Source: Corynebacterium glyciniphilum AJ 3170
GTDB lineage: Bacteria > Actinomycetota > Actinomycetes > Mycobacteriales > Mycobacteriaceae
Direction of reading: 5' to 3'
Length of the DNA stretch: 64,000 nt
NCBI RefSeq assembly: GCF_000626675.1
Contig: NZ_CP006842.1
Location: 2,046,001 to 2,110,000, forward strand
Translations under genes and position numbers: made by a program
Shown: one piece after another, positions 18,814-27,192 of the stretch
Position numbering within the stretch: the first letter of the stretch is position 1
How the letters are laid out: each line of letters begins with the position of its first letter
Notes under the pieces: generated by a model
What the model saw: the letters and a program-made list of their open reading frames with translations, nothing else
Database searches by the model: none
Told to the model about the DNA's origin: nothing

Positions 18814-19688
18814 CTGATCCGTCTCAACCGGTTCGTCCGGCGCGCATGCAGCAGCGTGTCGGTGATGAAGACCAGCAGAGCGACCCAGATGATGGCGAAA
18901 CCGACCCACCGGGCCGGTTCAATGTGTTCCCCGACCACCAGCACAGCCCAGAGCATCTGCATCACCGGCGTGAGATACTGCAGCATCCCGAGACTGGTCA
19001 ACGACAGTTCGTGGGCGGCGCGGGCGAAGCACAGCAACGGGAGTGCCGTGATCGCGCCCGCGGTGATCAGCAACAGGGCGTGGCTGACCCCGTGTCCGCC
19101 CTGGAGCATCGTGTTTTCGCCCTGGGTCTGCAACCACGCCAGGAACAGCACACCGATCGGCGCGAGTACCGCAGTCTCCGCCGTCAAAGACTGCAGTGGC
19201 GTCAGCGGTACACGCTTCTTCAGGAGTCCGTAGCCGGCGAAGGACAGAGCCAGGCCGAGCGACACCACCGGCGGCGAGCCCAGTGCCACCGTGAGGATCA
19301 CAACGGCCACTCCCGCGATACCGACGGAGACCCACTGCAGGGCCCTCAGCCGCTCCCGCAGCACCAGCACAGCCAGTAACACGCTCACCAGCGGATTGAT
19401 GAAGTAGCCCAGCGCAGCGTCGGCAACATGGTCATTGTTGACCGCGTAGATGTACAGCCCCCAGTTCCCCGCGATGAGCACCGCGGCCGCCGTGATACGC
19501 AGCCAAAGCGACAGAGGAATCCGTCGCGCCCACCGAAAACCGGTGGTGCACGCCATGACCACGACAACGAACGCCAACGTCCACACGAAACGGTGGGCCA
19601 GAATCTCCATCGGCACCGCCGGGCGCAGCAGGGGGAAGAAGGCGGGGAAGAACCCCCACATGAGGTAGGCGAGGACACCCCAGATCAT
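18810..19688 (-). CDS. rarD: RarD-type EamA-family transporter
   Basis: 292 residues with about ten hydrophobic helices arranged as two EamA repeats. RarD-type landmarks are WGFFPAFFPLL near the start, MEILAHRFVWTL, NWGLYIYAVNNDH and ALGYFINPLVSVLLA. DMT-superfamily exporters of this type move small metabolites out of the cell; the RarD substrate is not established. The ATG overlaps the stop of the upstream single-pass protein gene, making it the last gene of the lspA-rluD-unknown-rarD unit. Confidence 0.9.
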   Translation of the reverse strand: MIWGVLAYLMWGFFPAFFPLLRPAVPMEILAHRFVWTLAFVVVVMACTTGFRWARRIPLSLWLRITAAAVLIAGNWGLYIYAVNNDHVADAALGYFINPLVSVLLAVLVLRERLRALQWVSVGIAGVAVVILTVALGSPPVVSLGLALSFAGYGLLKKRVPLTPLQSLTAETAVLAPIGVLFLAWLQTQGENTMLQGGHGVSHALLLITAGAITALPLLCFARAAHELSLTSLGMLQYLTPVMQMLWAVLVVGEHIEPARWVGFAIIWVALLVFITDTLLHARRTNRLRRIS

Positions 19689-20350
19689 CGGAGCTCCTCC
19701 CGGTCGGCCACGGTCACCGGACGCAACCCGAACCGTCCGTACGCAGCATCCGGCGGCAACGCCTCCACGGCGAGCACTCCAGGACGCTCACTGAGTGCCT
19801 GCAGGTCCGCAGATGTGCCGTGGACCAGAACGCCGAGAACGTCCAGGGAAGGGTCATCCAGCTCGACCCCCGCACTCGCTGCGACCTGTTCGCGGGTGGC
19901 GGCGAAGACGTCCGCGCGCCGGTGGCCGTCCGCCGGTTCCGGTATCTCCCACCGTGACTCCGCAGACAGCAGAGTGGAGACCCGCAGCGCGGGCATGCTG
20001 GAGAAGATCTCGGCGAGTTCATCCGGGTCGGCCGGCTGCTCCGGAGTCACCAGCGCCCACCGGGCGGCGTCGGAAGGTTCCGCGTCCTGCACCGATTCAG
20101 CGGCACGGACAAGATACTCGTCGACGGTCTCACTGTTGTCCGGCCCCAGGACGTCACCGTTGATCGCCTGCGGACGGGACATACGTTCCGAGCTCGCGAG
20201 AGCGATCACCGTCACCGCGAGACACACCAGACACACCACTGACAGCCACATGACCCACGCCGGCCGGCGGGTGTCCTCCCACTCACGCCGACGGCGTATC
20301 TTGCGGTCCGGCGCGATCCTGCGGGACGGGCGGGATCCGGAGGCCGCCAT
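19685..20350 (-). CDS. Single-pass membrane protein, unknown function
   Basis: 221 residues. A basic cytoplasmic N-terminus (SRRIAPDRKIRRRREWEDTRR) is followed by one membrane helix at about residues 32-52 and an extracytoplasmic domain of about 165 residues without cysteines or a clear motif. The ATG at 20350 shares one base with the rluD stop (TGATG), which fixes the start. The longer upstream frame is antisense-like sequence inside rluD. It overlaps rarD downstream. No family recognised. Confidence 0.7.
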   Translation of the reverse strand: MAASGSRPSRRIAPDRKIRRRREWEDTRRPAWVMWLSVVCLVCLAVTVIALASSERMSRPQAINGDVLGPDNSETVDEYLVRAAESVQDAEPSDAARWALVTPEQPADPDELAEIFSSMPALRVSTLLSAESRWEIPEPADGHRRADVFAATREQVAASAGVELDDPSLDVLGVLVHGTSADLQALSERPGVLAVEALPPDAAYGRFGLRPVTVADREELR

Positions 20351-21291
20351 CAGTTCACCTCCCGCAGCCGGTCGAGAGCCTCGCGGAGATCCGCCGGGTA
20401 CGGTGACTCGATGTCCATCCAGCTGCCGTTCGGATGGGTGAACCCCAGGTGGACGGCATGGAGCCACTGCCGGTCCAACCCGAGGAACTCGGTGAGCGCC
20501 GGGTCGGAGCCGTACATGGGGTCGCCGCAGCACGGATGGTGCAGGGCGGAGAAATGGACGCGGATCTGGTGGGTCCGACCGGTCTCCAGATGCACTTTCA
20601 CCAGCGTCGCCTGCCGGAATGCCTCGAGAGTTTCGTAGTGGGTGACGGCGTGTCGGCCGTCCTCACGCACCGCGAACTTCCATCCCGCGCCGGGGTGCCG
20701 CGCGATGGGCGCATCGATCGTCCCCACCGTCGGGTCCGGATGCCCCTGGACCAGCGCGTGATAGGTCTTGTCCACGGTGCGGTCACGGAACGCCCGCTTA
20801 AGCACCGTGTAGGCACGCTCACTGGCGGCGACGACCATCACGCCGGACGTCCCCACGTCCAGCCGGTGCACGATCCCCTTGCGTTCCGGGGGACCGGACG
20901 TGGAGATGCGGAAGCCTTCCGCCGCCAGACCCGAGGTCACGGTCGGCCCCTCCCACCCGATCGTCGGATGCGCGGCGACTCCCACCGGCTTGTTCACGGC
21001 GATGATGTCGTCGTCGGCGTAGAGGATCTCCATCCCCTCGACGTGCTCCGCGGGCTCGTCGGCGAGGTCCCGCACAGGCTCGGGTAGCGTGACATCCAGC
21101 CATGCGCCGGCCACCAGCCTGTCCGACTTGCCTGCCGGACGGTTGTCCTGCGTCACGTCGCCCGCCTCGGCAAGCTCAGCGACGATGGTGCGAGACAGAC
21201 CGAGCAACTTCGACAGTCCAGCGTCCACACGCATGCCCGCCAACCCGTCGGGCACCGGCATCATGCGGGTCTCCCTGGGACCTGCACTCAC
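20350..21291 (-). CDS. rluD: RluD-family pseudouridine synthase
   Basis: 313 residues. The N-terminal S4 domain ([25 protein letters not shown]) is followed by the pseudouridine synthase domain, with catalytic Asp145 in HRLDVGTSG and the RTHQIRVHF motif. RluD-type enzymes modify 23S rRNA in the helix 69 region. The exact target here is inferred from family. The GTG start overlaps the lspA stop as GTGA, the usual lspA-rluD neighbourhood. Confidence 0.93.
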   Translation of the reverse strand: MSAGPRETRMMPVPDGLAGMRVDAGLSKLLGLSRTIVAELAEAGDVTQDNRPAGKSDRLVAGAWLDVTLPEPVRDLADEPAEHVEGMEILYADDDIIAVNKPVGVAAHPTIGWEGPTVTSGLAAEGFRISTSGPPERKGIVHRLDVGTSGVMVVAASERAYTVLKRAFRDRTVDKTYHALVQGHPDPTVGTIDAPIARHPGAGWKFAVREDGRHAVTHYETLEAFRQATLVKVHLETGRTHQIRVHFSALHHPCCGDPMYGSDPALTEFLGLDRQWLHAVHLGFTHPNGSWMDIESPYPADLREALDRLREVN

Positions 21292-21806
21292 GAGGCCTGC
21301 ACCTCCTGCTCCTCATCCCGCTCCTGTTGCCGACTCTTCTTCGGTTCGATGATCAGGGCATACACCAGGTACACCACGACCCCGACACTGATCGCAGCAT
21401 CCGCCACATTGAAGATCGCGAAACTGCCGACCGACACGAAGTCGACGACATGGCCATGCAACCCACCCGGGTCCCGGAAGACCCGGTCAATGAGGTTCCC
21501 GGCCGCACCGCCACCGATCATCCCCACCGCAGCAACCGCCCAGGGGTTACGCACCCGAAACGCCAGGACGACGCAGATCACCACGGCAATCATCTGGATC
21601 ACGGAGAACACCACTGTGGCCCCCTCCCCCATGGAGAAGGCCGCACCGGAGTTGCGGATCAGGTACAGCCGGGCGATGTCGCCGATCACCGGGTACGCCG
21701 TCGTCGGCTCGAGGTTCTCCACGACGAGCCACTTGGTGAGTTGATCGACGGCGACGATGCCGATCAGCGGGAAAAGCGCCCAGGGTCGGACGTTGAAAAC
21801 AGTCAC
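21288..21806 (-). CDS. lspA: Lipoprotein signal peptidase (signal peptidase II)
   Basis: Cleaves prolipoproteins after diacylglyceryl transfer. 172 residues, four membrane helices. The catalytic aspartates are D107 (GNLIDRV) and D136 (FNVADAAIS), and RNSGAAFS is also typical. The frame is open for another 110 codons upstream, but GTG 21806 follows TAAGAT by exactly 7 bases and begins at the expected place ([14 protein letters not shown]). The longer version would overlap the divergent lipoprotein gene. Several lipoproteins encoded in this window are its substrates in principle. Confidence 0.95.
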   Translation of the reverse strand: MTVFNVRPWALFPLIGIVAVDQLTKWLVVENLEPTTAYPVIGDIARLYLIRNSGAAFSMGEGATVVFSVIQMIAVVICVVLAFRVRNPWAVAAVGMIGGGAAGNLIDRVFRDPGGLHGHVVDFVSVGSFAIFNVADAAISVGVVVYLVYALIIEPKKSRQQERDEEQEVQAS

Positions 21807-21813
21807 GGCGTCG

Positions 21814-21819
21814 ATCTTA
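21814..21819 (-). promoter_or_regulatory. -10 element of lspA, leaderless
   Basis: TAAGAT on the minus strand, 7 bases before GTG 21806. Confidence 0.6.
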
Positions 21820-21841
21820 TCGCGTCTCCACCTCTGGACCT

Positions 21842-21867
21842 CAGTTGGTGCGCCGCCAGTTGGTACG
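21842..21867 (+). repeat. Direct repeat in the lspA/lipoprotein promoter gap
   Basis: CAGTTGGTGCG (21842-21852) and CAGTTGGTACG (21857-21867) repeat with a 15-bp period and one mismatch. The second copy runs into the -10 of the lipoprotein gene. Possible regulator site. Confidence 0.4.
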
Positions 21868-21869
21868 CT
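21864..21869 (+). promoter_or_regulatory. -10 element of lipoprotein gene, leaderless
   Basis: TACGCT, followed by exactly 7 bases and GTG 21877. Confidence 0.55.
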
Positions 21870-21876
21870 GACGGGC

Positions 21877-22812
21877 GTGCGCACTCTACGACGCGTGTCC
21901 CTGCGACGGGCACTTCTGCCGACACTGATGACCACCCTGCTGACCGGATCGGTCCTCACCGCGTGTTCCTCCGATGATGACGCCTCACCCGAAGCCCCCG
22001 TCGATGCCCCGGTCTCCGGGGTGTCCGTGACCGTCGACGACACCGGCGACGCCCCCAGGGAGCCGTTGGTCTGGTTCAGCGACCCCGGGGAAAAAGAGAC
22101 GGTCTTCCGGGCGACGCAGGGCTGGGGCCAGACCACCGAGGGTGACGACGATGAAGAGGGAGAGGACGACCTCCCCTACGACGATGTCACCATGGAAGTC
22201 CCAGTTAGCGCGTCGAGCTCGACGGACGGGAATGAACTGGAAGCCACCGTGGTCGCCGGGCGTCCCACCGGAGACAACACCGACGGAAACGACGACCTGG
22301 CCACGGCCGAAGGGTTCACCATGAACCAGAAGTACAACCAGGACGGGAGGGTGACATCCCGTGGATTCTCCGCCCCGGAAGGCGCATCGGACGCAGCGCG
22401 GTCCAATGTGGAACGGTCTTTCACTCAGATGACGGACATACCGGTCGTCTTCCCCGCCGACGATCTCGGCGTCGGCGCACGATGGACCGTGACCGGACAG
22501 GTCGACGACCAGATGCTCGGGGTCTCGATGAGACAGGGGGTTACCTACACTCTGCTCTCACGAGAAGGGTCGCGCATCGAACTGGACGTCAATGTCGAAC
22601 GCACCCCGTCAGTTCAGAGAATGTCGGGTTCCGACTTGACGGTCACCGATTCCAGCAGTGAATCCAACGGGAACATCACCGTCGACCTGCGCCGCCCGGT
22701 GCCCGTGTCAGGGATGATCGAGACCACGACCAGCGTGACGTACGGTGAGACCGACTCCGCGGTCACCGTGGTGCAGACCTCGCGCACGAGGTCGAGCTGG
22801 GAACCGGCTTAG
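21877..22812 (+). CDS. Secreted lipoprotein, possibly DUF6263-like
   Basis: 311 residues. Basic N-terminus, hydrophobic core and lipobox LTAC indicate a lipid-anchored exported protein. An acidic linker (DDDEEGEDDLPYDD) is followed by a beta-rich domain. The segment VVFPADDLGVGARWTVTGQ and the later LDVNVERTPSVQR resemble DUF6263-type exported proteins; I am not certain of the family. GTG 21877 is chosen because it lies 7 bases after TACGCT. The gene is divergent from lspA and overlaps the next lipoprotein gene tail to tail by 4 bases. Confidence 0.75.
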   Translation: MRTLRRVSLRRALLPTLMTTLLTGSVLTACSSDDDASPEAPVDAPVSGVSVTVDDTGDAPREPLVWFSDPGEKETVFRATQGWGQTTEGDDDEEGEDDLPYDDVTMEVPVSASSSTDGNELEATVVAGRPTGDNTDGNDDLATAEGFTMNQKYNQDGRVTSRGFSAPEGASDAARSNVERSFTQMTDIPVVFPADDLGVGARWTVTGQVDDQMLGVSMRQGVTYTLLSREGSRIELDVNVERTPSVQRMSGSDLTVTDSSSESNGNITVDLRRPVPVSGMIETTTSVTYGETDSAVTVVQTSRTRSSWEPA

Positions 22813-23393
22813 GCCGCGGGTTCTGCAGCCGGAGCGTCACCTTCCGGTGCAGGGGCGTCACCCTCCGGTGCCGGGGCGTCCTCAAGGAACGGTGCACATG
22901 AATCGGGTACCTGGTCCGGCGCCACGTTACTGACCAGGGTGCACGCCCATTCCTGGGACAGCTTCCACTGGCCGTTGTCGTTGACAAATTTCACGCCGTC
23001 CATCCTCACCGGTTCGGCGTCCGGCTGAATGAGATTCATGGTCGCGGTGACCTCCTGTGGCGTGATTCCCGGGAGGATAGGATCAACGACCTCGAACGTT
23101 GCGCCGGACTCCTGCTGTGACTGCATCATCACGTCAAAGAGCTCCACGGCTTGCTCCCCGTTCTCCACGGTGTCAGCCTTCTCCTCGGCCGGCACGTCCG
23201 GGGCTACGGCGCGGTCAAGAATCTCCCCGAGTTCCTGGGCCGTAGGCAGCGGGGTCTGCTCGGTCGTCTGCTCGGCAGTGGTCTCGGCGGCAGTGTTGTC
23301 GTCGGCGTCGTCTGAGGAACAGGCGGTCGCGGACAGCCCGGCGGTGATGGCGATAGCTGCAGCGATAGCGCGGGTTCGCTTCAATGATCTCAC
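22809..23393 (-). CDS. MTB12/CFP2-like secreted lipoprotein
   Basis: 194 residues. Signal peptide with lipobox TAC, then an acidic Thr/Glu linker. The domain at residues 48-165 resembles the mycobacterial MTB12 (CFP2) low-molecular-weight antigen: PTAQELGEILDRAV, a DVPAEEKADTVENGEQ stretch and the terminal VKFVNDNGQWKLSQEWAC. The C-terminus has a tandem heptad, APAPEGD repeated twice, encoded by a 21-bp DNA repeat. The GTG at 23393 follows AAAAGGAG at 10 bases, a normal leadered start, with TAGACT upstream as -10. Role unknown. Confidence 0.78.
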   Translation of the reverse strand: MRSLKRTRAIAAAIAITAGLSATACSSDDADDNTAAETTAEQTTEQTPLPTAQELGEILDRAVAPDVPAEEKADTVENGEQAVELFDVMMQSQQESGATFEVVDPILPGITPQEVTATMNLIQPDAEPVRMDGVKFVNDNGQWKLSQEWACTLVSNVAPDQVPDSCAPFLEDAPAPEGDAPAPEGDAPAAEPAA

Positions 23394-23441
23394 GGTGACG
23401 AGGCTCCTTTTGCGTGTGGATGTACAACGGATGACGAGAGT

Positions 23442-23462
23442 CTACCGTCGATCAGACGGTAG
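23442..23462. promoter_or_regulatory. Palindrome overlapping both divergent promoters (MTB12-like / ansA)
   Basis: CTACCGTC (23442-23449) and GACGGTAG (23455-23462) are perfect 8-bp arms with a 5-bp spacer. The left arm overlaps TAGACT (23439-23444, minus) and the right arm overlaps TAGCCT (23460-23465, plus), so a bound protein would cover both -10 elements. Regulator unknown. Confidence 0.5.
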
Positions 23463-23465
23463 CCT
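23460..23465 (+). promoter_or_regulatory. -10 element of ansA, leaderless
   Basis: TAGCCT followed by 8 bases and GTG 23474. Confidence 0.5.
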
Positions 23466-23473
23466 TGAAATCC

Positions 23474-24364
23474 GTGACTGACACGACTGCTGACACGCCC
23501 ACCGTGCTCGCCACCGGCGGCACGATCTCCTGCGCCTCTGACTCTCACGGGGACCTGGTGCCCACCCGTGGCATTCGCACCCTTCTCCACGATGCCGGCA
23601 TCCCCTGTTCCTCCGTGACGGCCCGGGACGTCCTACGGCTGGATTCGTCAACGATGGGGCTTGCCGACCTCGACGCGCTTCTCACCGAGATCCATGCCGC
23701 ACAAGAACACGGGCCTGTGGTCGTCACCCACGGCACCGACTCCATGGAGGAGACGGCGATGGCCGTCGACCGTCTGGTCGGCGGCCGGGTCGTCCTCACC
23801 GGTGCCCAGCGCCCTGCGGACGACGCCTCGCCGGACGGACCCGGAAACCTCCGTGATGCCGTGGCAGCAGCGCCGCGCATTGACGCCCCGAGCGTGGTCT
23901 TCGGCGGCCGGACGTCGCCCGCCTACGGCGTCCGGAAGATCCACACCACCGCGGATGTGGCATTCGACGCCCCCACCATCCTCCGTCCGGCCCCTCTGTC
24001 TGTCGCACCAGTGCCGTTGGACGGTCTCCGCGTTGACGTCATCGCCGCGTACCAGGGCGCCGATCCCGCCGCGGTCGAGTCTGCGCTGGGCGCCGGGGCC
24101 GACGGTATCGTCATCGCCGCGTTCGGGTCAGGCAACGTGGGGGTCCTGGCCGACGGCGTCGCCGATGCCTTGGCCGACGGGTTTCCGGTGGTGGTGGCCA
24201 GCCGCGTCCCAGCAGGTGGAGTACAGCTGGTCTACGGCGGCGCCGGCGGCGGACGCAGTCTCGCCAGGGCAGGAATCCGGCCCGCCGGCGAACTCACGCC
24301 GCCACAGGCGCGGATGGAGCTCCTGTGCGAACTGGCGGTGAAACGCGCACAGCTGCTCCGCTAG
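23474..24364 (+). CDS. ansA: L-asparaginase
   Basis: Hydrolyses asparagine to aspartate and ammonia. 296 residues. The two active-site regions are present: VLATGGTISC near the N-terminus (first nucleophile Thr) and VVVTHGTDSMEETA (second Thr-Asp pair). The C-terminal half carries AAYQGADPAAV and the GIVIAAFGSGNV strand. No signal peptide, so cytosolic. A TTG three codons upstream would lengthen it slightly, but TAGCCT ends on that TTG and GTG 23474 fits a leaderless start. It shares a palindromic promoter gap with the MTB12-like gene and overlaps the dinB stop by 4 bases. Confidence 0.93.
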   Translation: MTDTTADTPTVLATGGTISCASDSHGDLVPTRGIRTLLHDAGIPCSSVTARDVLRLDSSTMGLADLDALLTEIHAAQEHGPVVVTHGTDSMEETAMAVDRLVGGRVVLTGAQRPADDASPDGPGNLRDAVAAAPRIDAPSVVFGGRTSPAYGVRKIHTTADVAFDAPTILRPAPLSVAPVPLDGLRVDVIAAYQGADPAAVESALGAGADGIVIAAFGSGNVGVLADGVADALADGFPVVVASRVPAGGVQLVYGGAGGGRSLARAGIRPAGELTPPQARMELLCELAVKRAQLLR

Positions 24365-25704
24365 CGAAGACTGTCCAGCGGGTCAGCAGGACGGAGATCC
24401 GGATCATCGACGGCCAGTGACCTCGCTTTTCCGGGGCCTGTCGACCGGGTCTCGAACCGCACGCTGACCACTCCTGCCCCGGTACCCTGGACCCAACCGT
24501 GCCCGAACTCCACGTGGTGCACATCCACAGTCGGGCGCCAGGACGCCGGCTGCACTTGGTGTTCTTCCGTCTCCTCGTCCGTCGCCCCATCGACCTCTGA
24601 CTCGGTGGTGACCTCTGCTCCCGGGTCGAGCGAACCGGGTTCGGGGAAGAGAACGGCCTGCCGTTCCTCGGTGAGTCCGGAGAGGCTCACACCGACGAGC
24701 CGTACTGCGCCCGAGACCTCGGGACGCGGGACGACCGAGCGTGCTGCGGCGATGATCTCGTCCAGATCATCTGTCGGTGTGACCAGCGTCGTGGACCGGG
24801 TGTGAGCCTTGAAATCTGCGGTCCGGGTCTTCACCGTGACCGTCCTCGCTGCACGCCCGTCGCCGAGCAGACGGTGCCGTGCCGCAGTCGCCGCACGCAC
24901 CAGGACCGGGTCCACTTCCACGGTCGTGGTCGCGTCAGTCTCAAGCGTGCGCTCCGCAGACACCTGCTTGGCCCGAGCGCGAGGAGCGACAGGTCGTGAA
25001 TCACGGCCGCGTGCGTACCCTTGAACCTGCAGACCGACCGAGCCGAGTAATCCTTTGACGTCGATATCGTCCATGTCGGTGAACTCGCCGATCGTCGTGA
25101 CCCCGACCTCAGCCAACTTGTTCTGTGCAACCGGGCCGATGCCCCACAACTCACCGACTGGACGAGACGCGAAAACCTCCGCCCGTCGTTCGATACCCAC
25201 GACTGTCACACCATGGGGTTTGGCAAGGTCGGACGCCATCTTGGCATCCAGTTTCGTGGATGCCACACCGATGGAGCACGGCAGTCCGACCTCGCCGTCA
25301 ACTCGGGACTGCAGATCCTGCGCCCAGCGCTCGACCTCCTGCGGAGTGCATCCCGCCAATGATTCGGGCTCAACGAAACCTTCGTCGACACTCAACTGCT
25401 CGACGGTGTCGCCTTCTCTACCGAGCAACTCGAAAACCTGTGCGGACACGGCGGAGTACACCGCGAACCGCGGCGTCACGACGACGGCTTTCCCACGGCA
25501 CAGCCGGACCGCCTGCTGCATGGGCATAGCAGACCGAGCTCCGTACACACGGGATTCGTACGAGGCACCCGCAACAACCCCACGCCCTGACGCACCACCC
25601 ACCAGGACCGGACGCCCGGCCAGCGTCGGCCTGGTCAACTGCTCGACAGAAGCGAAGAATGCGTCCATGTCGAGGTGGACCACCCACCGCTGCCTGGTGT
25701 TCAT
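24361..25704 (-). CDS. dinB: DNA polymerase IV (Y family)
   Basis: Error-prone translesion polymerase. 447 residues. The catalytic residues are in HLDMDAFFASVEQ (D12) and LSVDEGF (D107, E108). An HhH region follows (GELWGIGPVAQNKLAEVGV), then the little-finger domain. QAVLF at about residue 349 fits the beta-clamp binding motif. Beyond the clamp motif is an extra module of about 95 residues with an acidic linker and the conserved FGHGWVQGTGAGVVSVRFE. ATG 25704 lies 7 bases after TAGAAT. Upstream, only 35 bases away, ends the SOS-boxed HNH gene. Confidence 0.94.
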   Translation of the reverse strand: MNTRQRWVVHLDMDAFFASVEQLTRPTLAGRPVLVGGASGRGVVAGASYESRVYGARSAMPMQQAVRLCRGKAVVVTPRFAVYSAVSAQVFELLGREGDTVEQLSVDEGFVEPESLAGCTPQEVERWAQDLQSRVDGEVGLPCSIGVASTKLDAKMASDLAKPHGVTVVGIERRAEVFASRPVGELWGIGPVAQNKLAEVGVTTIGEFTDMDDIDVKGLLGSVGLQVQGYARGRDSRPVAPRARAKQVSAERTLETDATTTVEVDPVLVRAATAARHRLLGDGRAARTVTVKTRTADFKAHTRSTTLVTPTDDLDEIIAAARSVVPRPEVSGAVRLVGVSLSGLTEERQAVLFPEPGSLDPGAEVTTESEVDGATDEETEEHQVQPASWRPTVDVHHVEFGHGWVQGTGAGVVSVRFETRSTGPGKARSLAVDDPDLRPADPLDSLR

Positions 25705-25711
25705 GCCTCCG

Positions 25712-25717
25712 ATTCTA
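25712..25717 (-). promoter_or_regulatory. -10 element of dinB, leaderless
   Basis: TAGAAT on the minus strand, 7 bases before ATG 25704. The intervening CGGAGGC is too close to act as a ribosome site. Confidence 0.55.
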
Positions 25718-25739
25718 GGCAGTACGTTGTCCGGTGCCC

Positions 25740-27068
25740 TCAAAAAGGCACCAGCTCTTCCGCCTCCGCCGCGGCGGCTTCGATGTCTGCGAGCCACTGC
25801 ATCCTCGCCTCGTTATGGCTCGCCAGCGTCCGGACCTTGCGGTGCAGGCGTGCATCAAAGTCAAGGACAGCCTCCGCCAACGGTCCTGTCGGCATCGAGA
25901 CATAGACGTGCCCGTCCTCCACGCTGGTCCACCAGTCCGAACCGTCCGGATTGAGAGTGACGTCGTACAGGCCCCGCGTCTTGAGACTGTGACACCCGGG
26001 GCATAAGGAATGCATCGCCCACGTCGCAGTCTTCCCGCCCGGACAGGCGTCCTCAACGTCTCCGTCGACCCACCGGGCGACATGATCGAGCTGGGATGTG
26101 GCGGCAGGACTGTCGCATCCCGGGAACCTGCAGGTACCGTCCCTGCCGGTATCGGTCGCGCGCTGATGCTCGGACGGGGAGTATCCGGAGACCTCACTGT
26201 GACCGACGACGCACAGGTCTGTGACCCGCGCCATCCACCGCTCAGTGGCAACTTCATGCAGCCACGTACTCTCCAGGTGCATTCGGCCATTGTCCAGGTT
26301 CCGGTAGCAGTTCAGCGTGACAGCCACATCGCCGGCCCTCCCGTGAACCAGGTCAAGTAGCGCACGGGCCCGACTACACTTCCGGGCGGCTGCGACTGCG
26401 TCAATAATGCGGATCATGCCCACCCCCTCGTCTGTCGGAACGGTGACGTGGAACGTCGTAGCCGCATCCCGGCGTGCATCCACACCGAAATCGAGCTGAT
26501 GCTGCGGCGGTGGTGGTTCACCTCGGCCTTCCGGGTCAAGAGGACGTGCCGACGGCTGGATCTCAGCAATGACCTGCTGCGCCAGCCGGCGCAGTGTAAT
26601 CACTCCGGGCACCACCTGACGTGGCATGACAGGGGTCACTAGAGCCACGATGCCGCGCTCAACCTCCTCGAGGTGCTCGTCGTCCACCGCCGCGACCGAG
26701 TCAGCAAGCGCCCGGAGGTGATCAAAGGAGAACGCGCCACCCTGCAGGTGTCGCCCCAACACGCTCATCCGGGTGATCATCGTGCCAATGTCGCAGTAGG
26801 CCAGCGCTTTCCCCTTGGACACCCCGAGCCCCCCAGACAGCATCCTGACATGTCTGGACACCTCACTGGACGGCGTCGGCGCCGCGTCGCGCGCAATATC
26901 GAGTTCGAGTCGGTTGATCTCCCTCTTCGCGCTGTACATAACCTCCTGAGCACTCACCGCCCAGCACGGCTCATCAAGATTCTCCTCGACATATTCGACA
27001 TCGCAGTCGAGACACAGCTCCTCGTAATCGCGTTCGATGACACCCAGATCTGCTCCGCCCTGCACCAT
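25740..27068 (-). CDS. DUF222/HNH endonuclease-domain protein
   Basis: 442 residues. The N-terminal two thirds are a helical DUF222-like region, as in the mycobacterial 13E12 repeat family. The C-terminal HNH zinc-finger nuclease module has CRFPGC (structural Cys pair), SQLDHVARW (the DH of the active site) and LCPGCHSLKTRG (second Cys pair plus His/Asn region). The ATG at 27068 has GAGGGGAAG close upstream. The promoter has TTGCGT, a 17-bp spacer and TAAACT, and the spacer is filled by a LexA-type box. The gene precedes dinB by 35 bases in the same direction. DNA cleavage is likely, but the biological target is unknown. Confidence 0.88.
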   Translation of the reverse strand: MVQGGADLGVIERDYEELCLDCDVEYVEENLDEPCWAVSAQEVMYSAKREINRLELDIARDAAPTPSSEVSRHVRMLSGGLGVSKGKALAYCDIGTMITRMSVLGRHLQGGAFSFDHLRALADSVAAVDDEHLEEVERGIVALVTPVMPRQVVPGVITLRRLAQQVIAEIQPSARPLDPEGRGEPPPPQHQLDFGVDARRDAATTFHVTVPTDEGVGMIRIIDAVAAARKCSRARALLDLVHGRAGDVAVTLNCYRNLDNGRMHLESTWLHEVATERWMARVTDLCVVGHSEVSGYSPSEHQRATDTGRDGTCRFPGCDSPAATSQLDHVARWVDGDVEDACPGGKTATWAMHSLCPGCHSLKTRGLYDVTLNPDGSDWWTSVEDGHVYVSMPTGPLAEAVLDFDARLHRKVRTLASHNEARMQWLADIEAAAAEAEELVPF

Positions 27069-27112
27069 GTTCTTCCCCTCACCGCTACGGATACCACCCT
27101 TAACCGCTCTCA

Positions 27113-27141
27113 AGTTTACCGAACGGGTGTTCGATACGCAA
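27113..27141 (-). promoter_or_regulatory. SOS-regulated promoter with LexA box (HNH gene)
   Basis: On the minus strand -35 TTGCGT (27136-27141), a 17-bp spacer and -10 TAAACT (27113-27118). The spacer holds TCGAACACCCGTTCGG (27119-27134). On the plus strand this reads CCGAACGGGTGTTCGA, matching the corynebacterial LexA consensus TCGAAcAnnTGTTCGA at all but two fixed positions. Confidence 0.75.
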
Positions 27142-27146
27142 GGACG

Positions 27147-27183
27147 AAAAGAGCCCCCGAACAGTTTCCCTGCCCGGGGGCCC
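27147..27183 (-). terminator. Rho-independent terminator of ileS
   Basis: Minus-strand stem GCCCCCG/CGGGGGC (7 bp, plus one flanking pair) around a 15-base loop, followed by TTTTCG. It lies 10-46 bases after the ileS stop. Confidence 0.75.
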
Positions 27184-27192
27184 TACGTGCAG

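Noticed and set aside
21807..22136. Long N-terminal extension of LspA
   Set aside because: It would overlap the divergent lipoprotein gene and has no LspA features; the leaderless GTG at 21806 explains the start.
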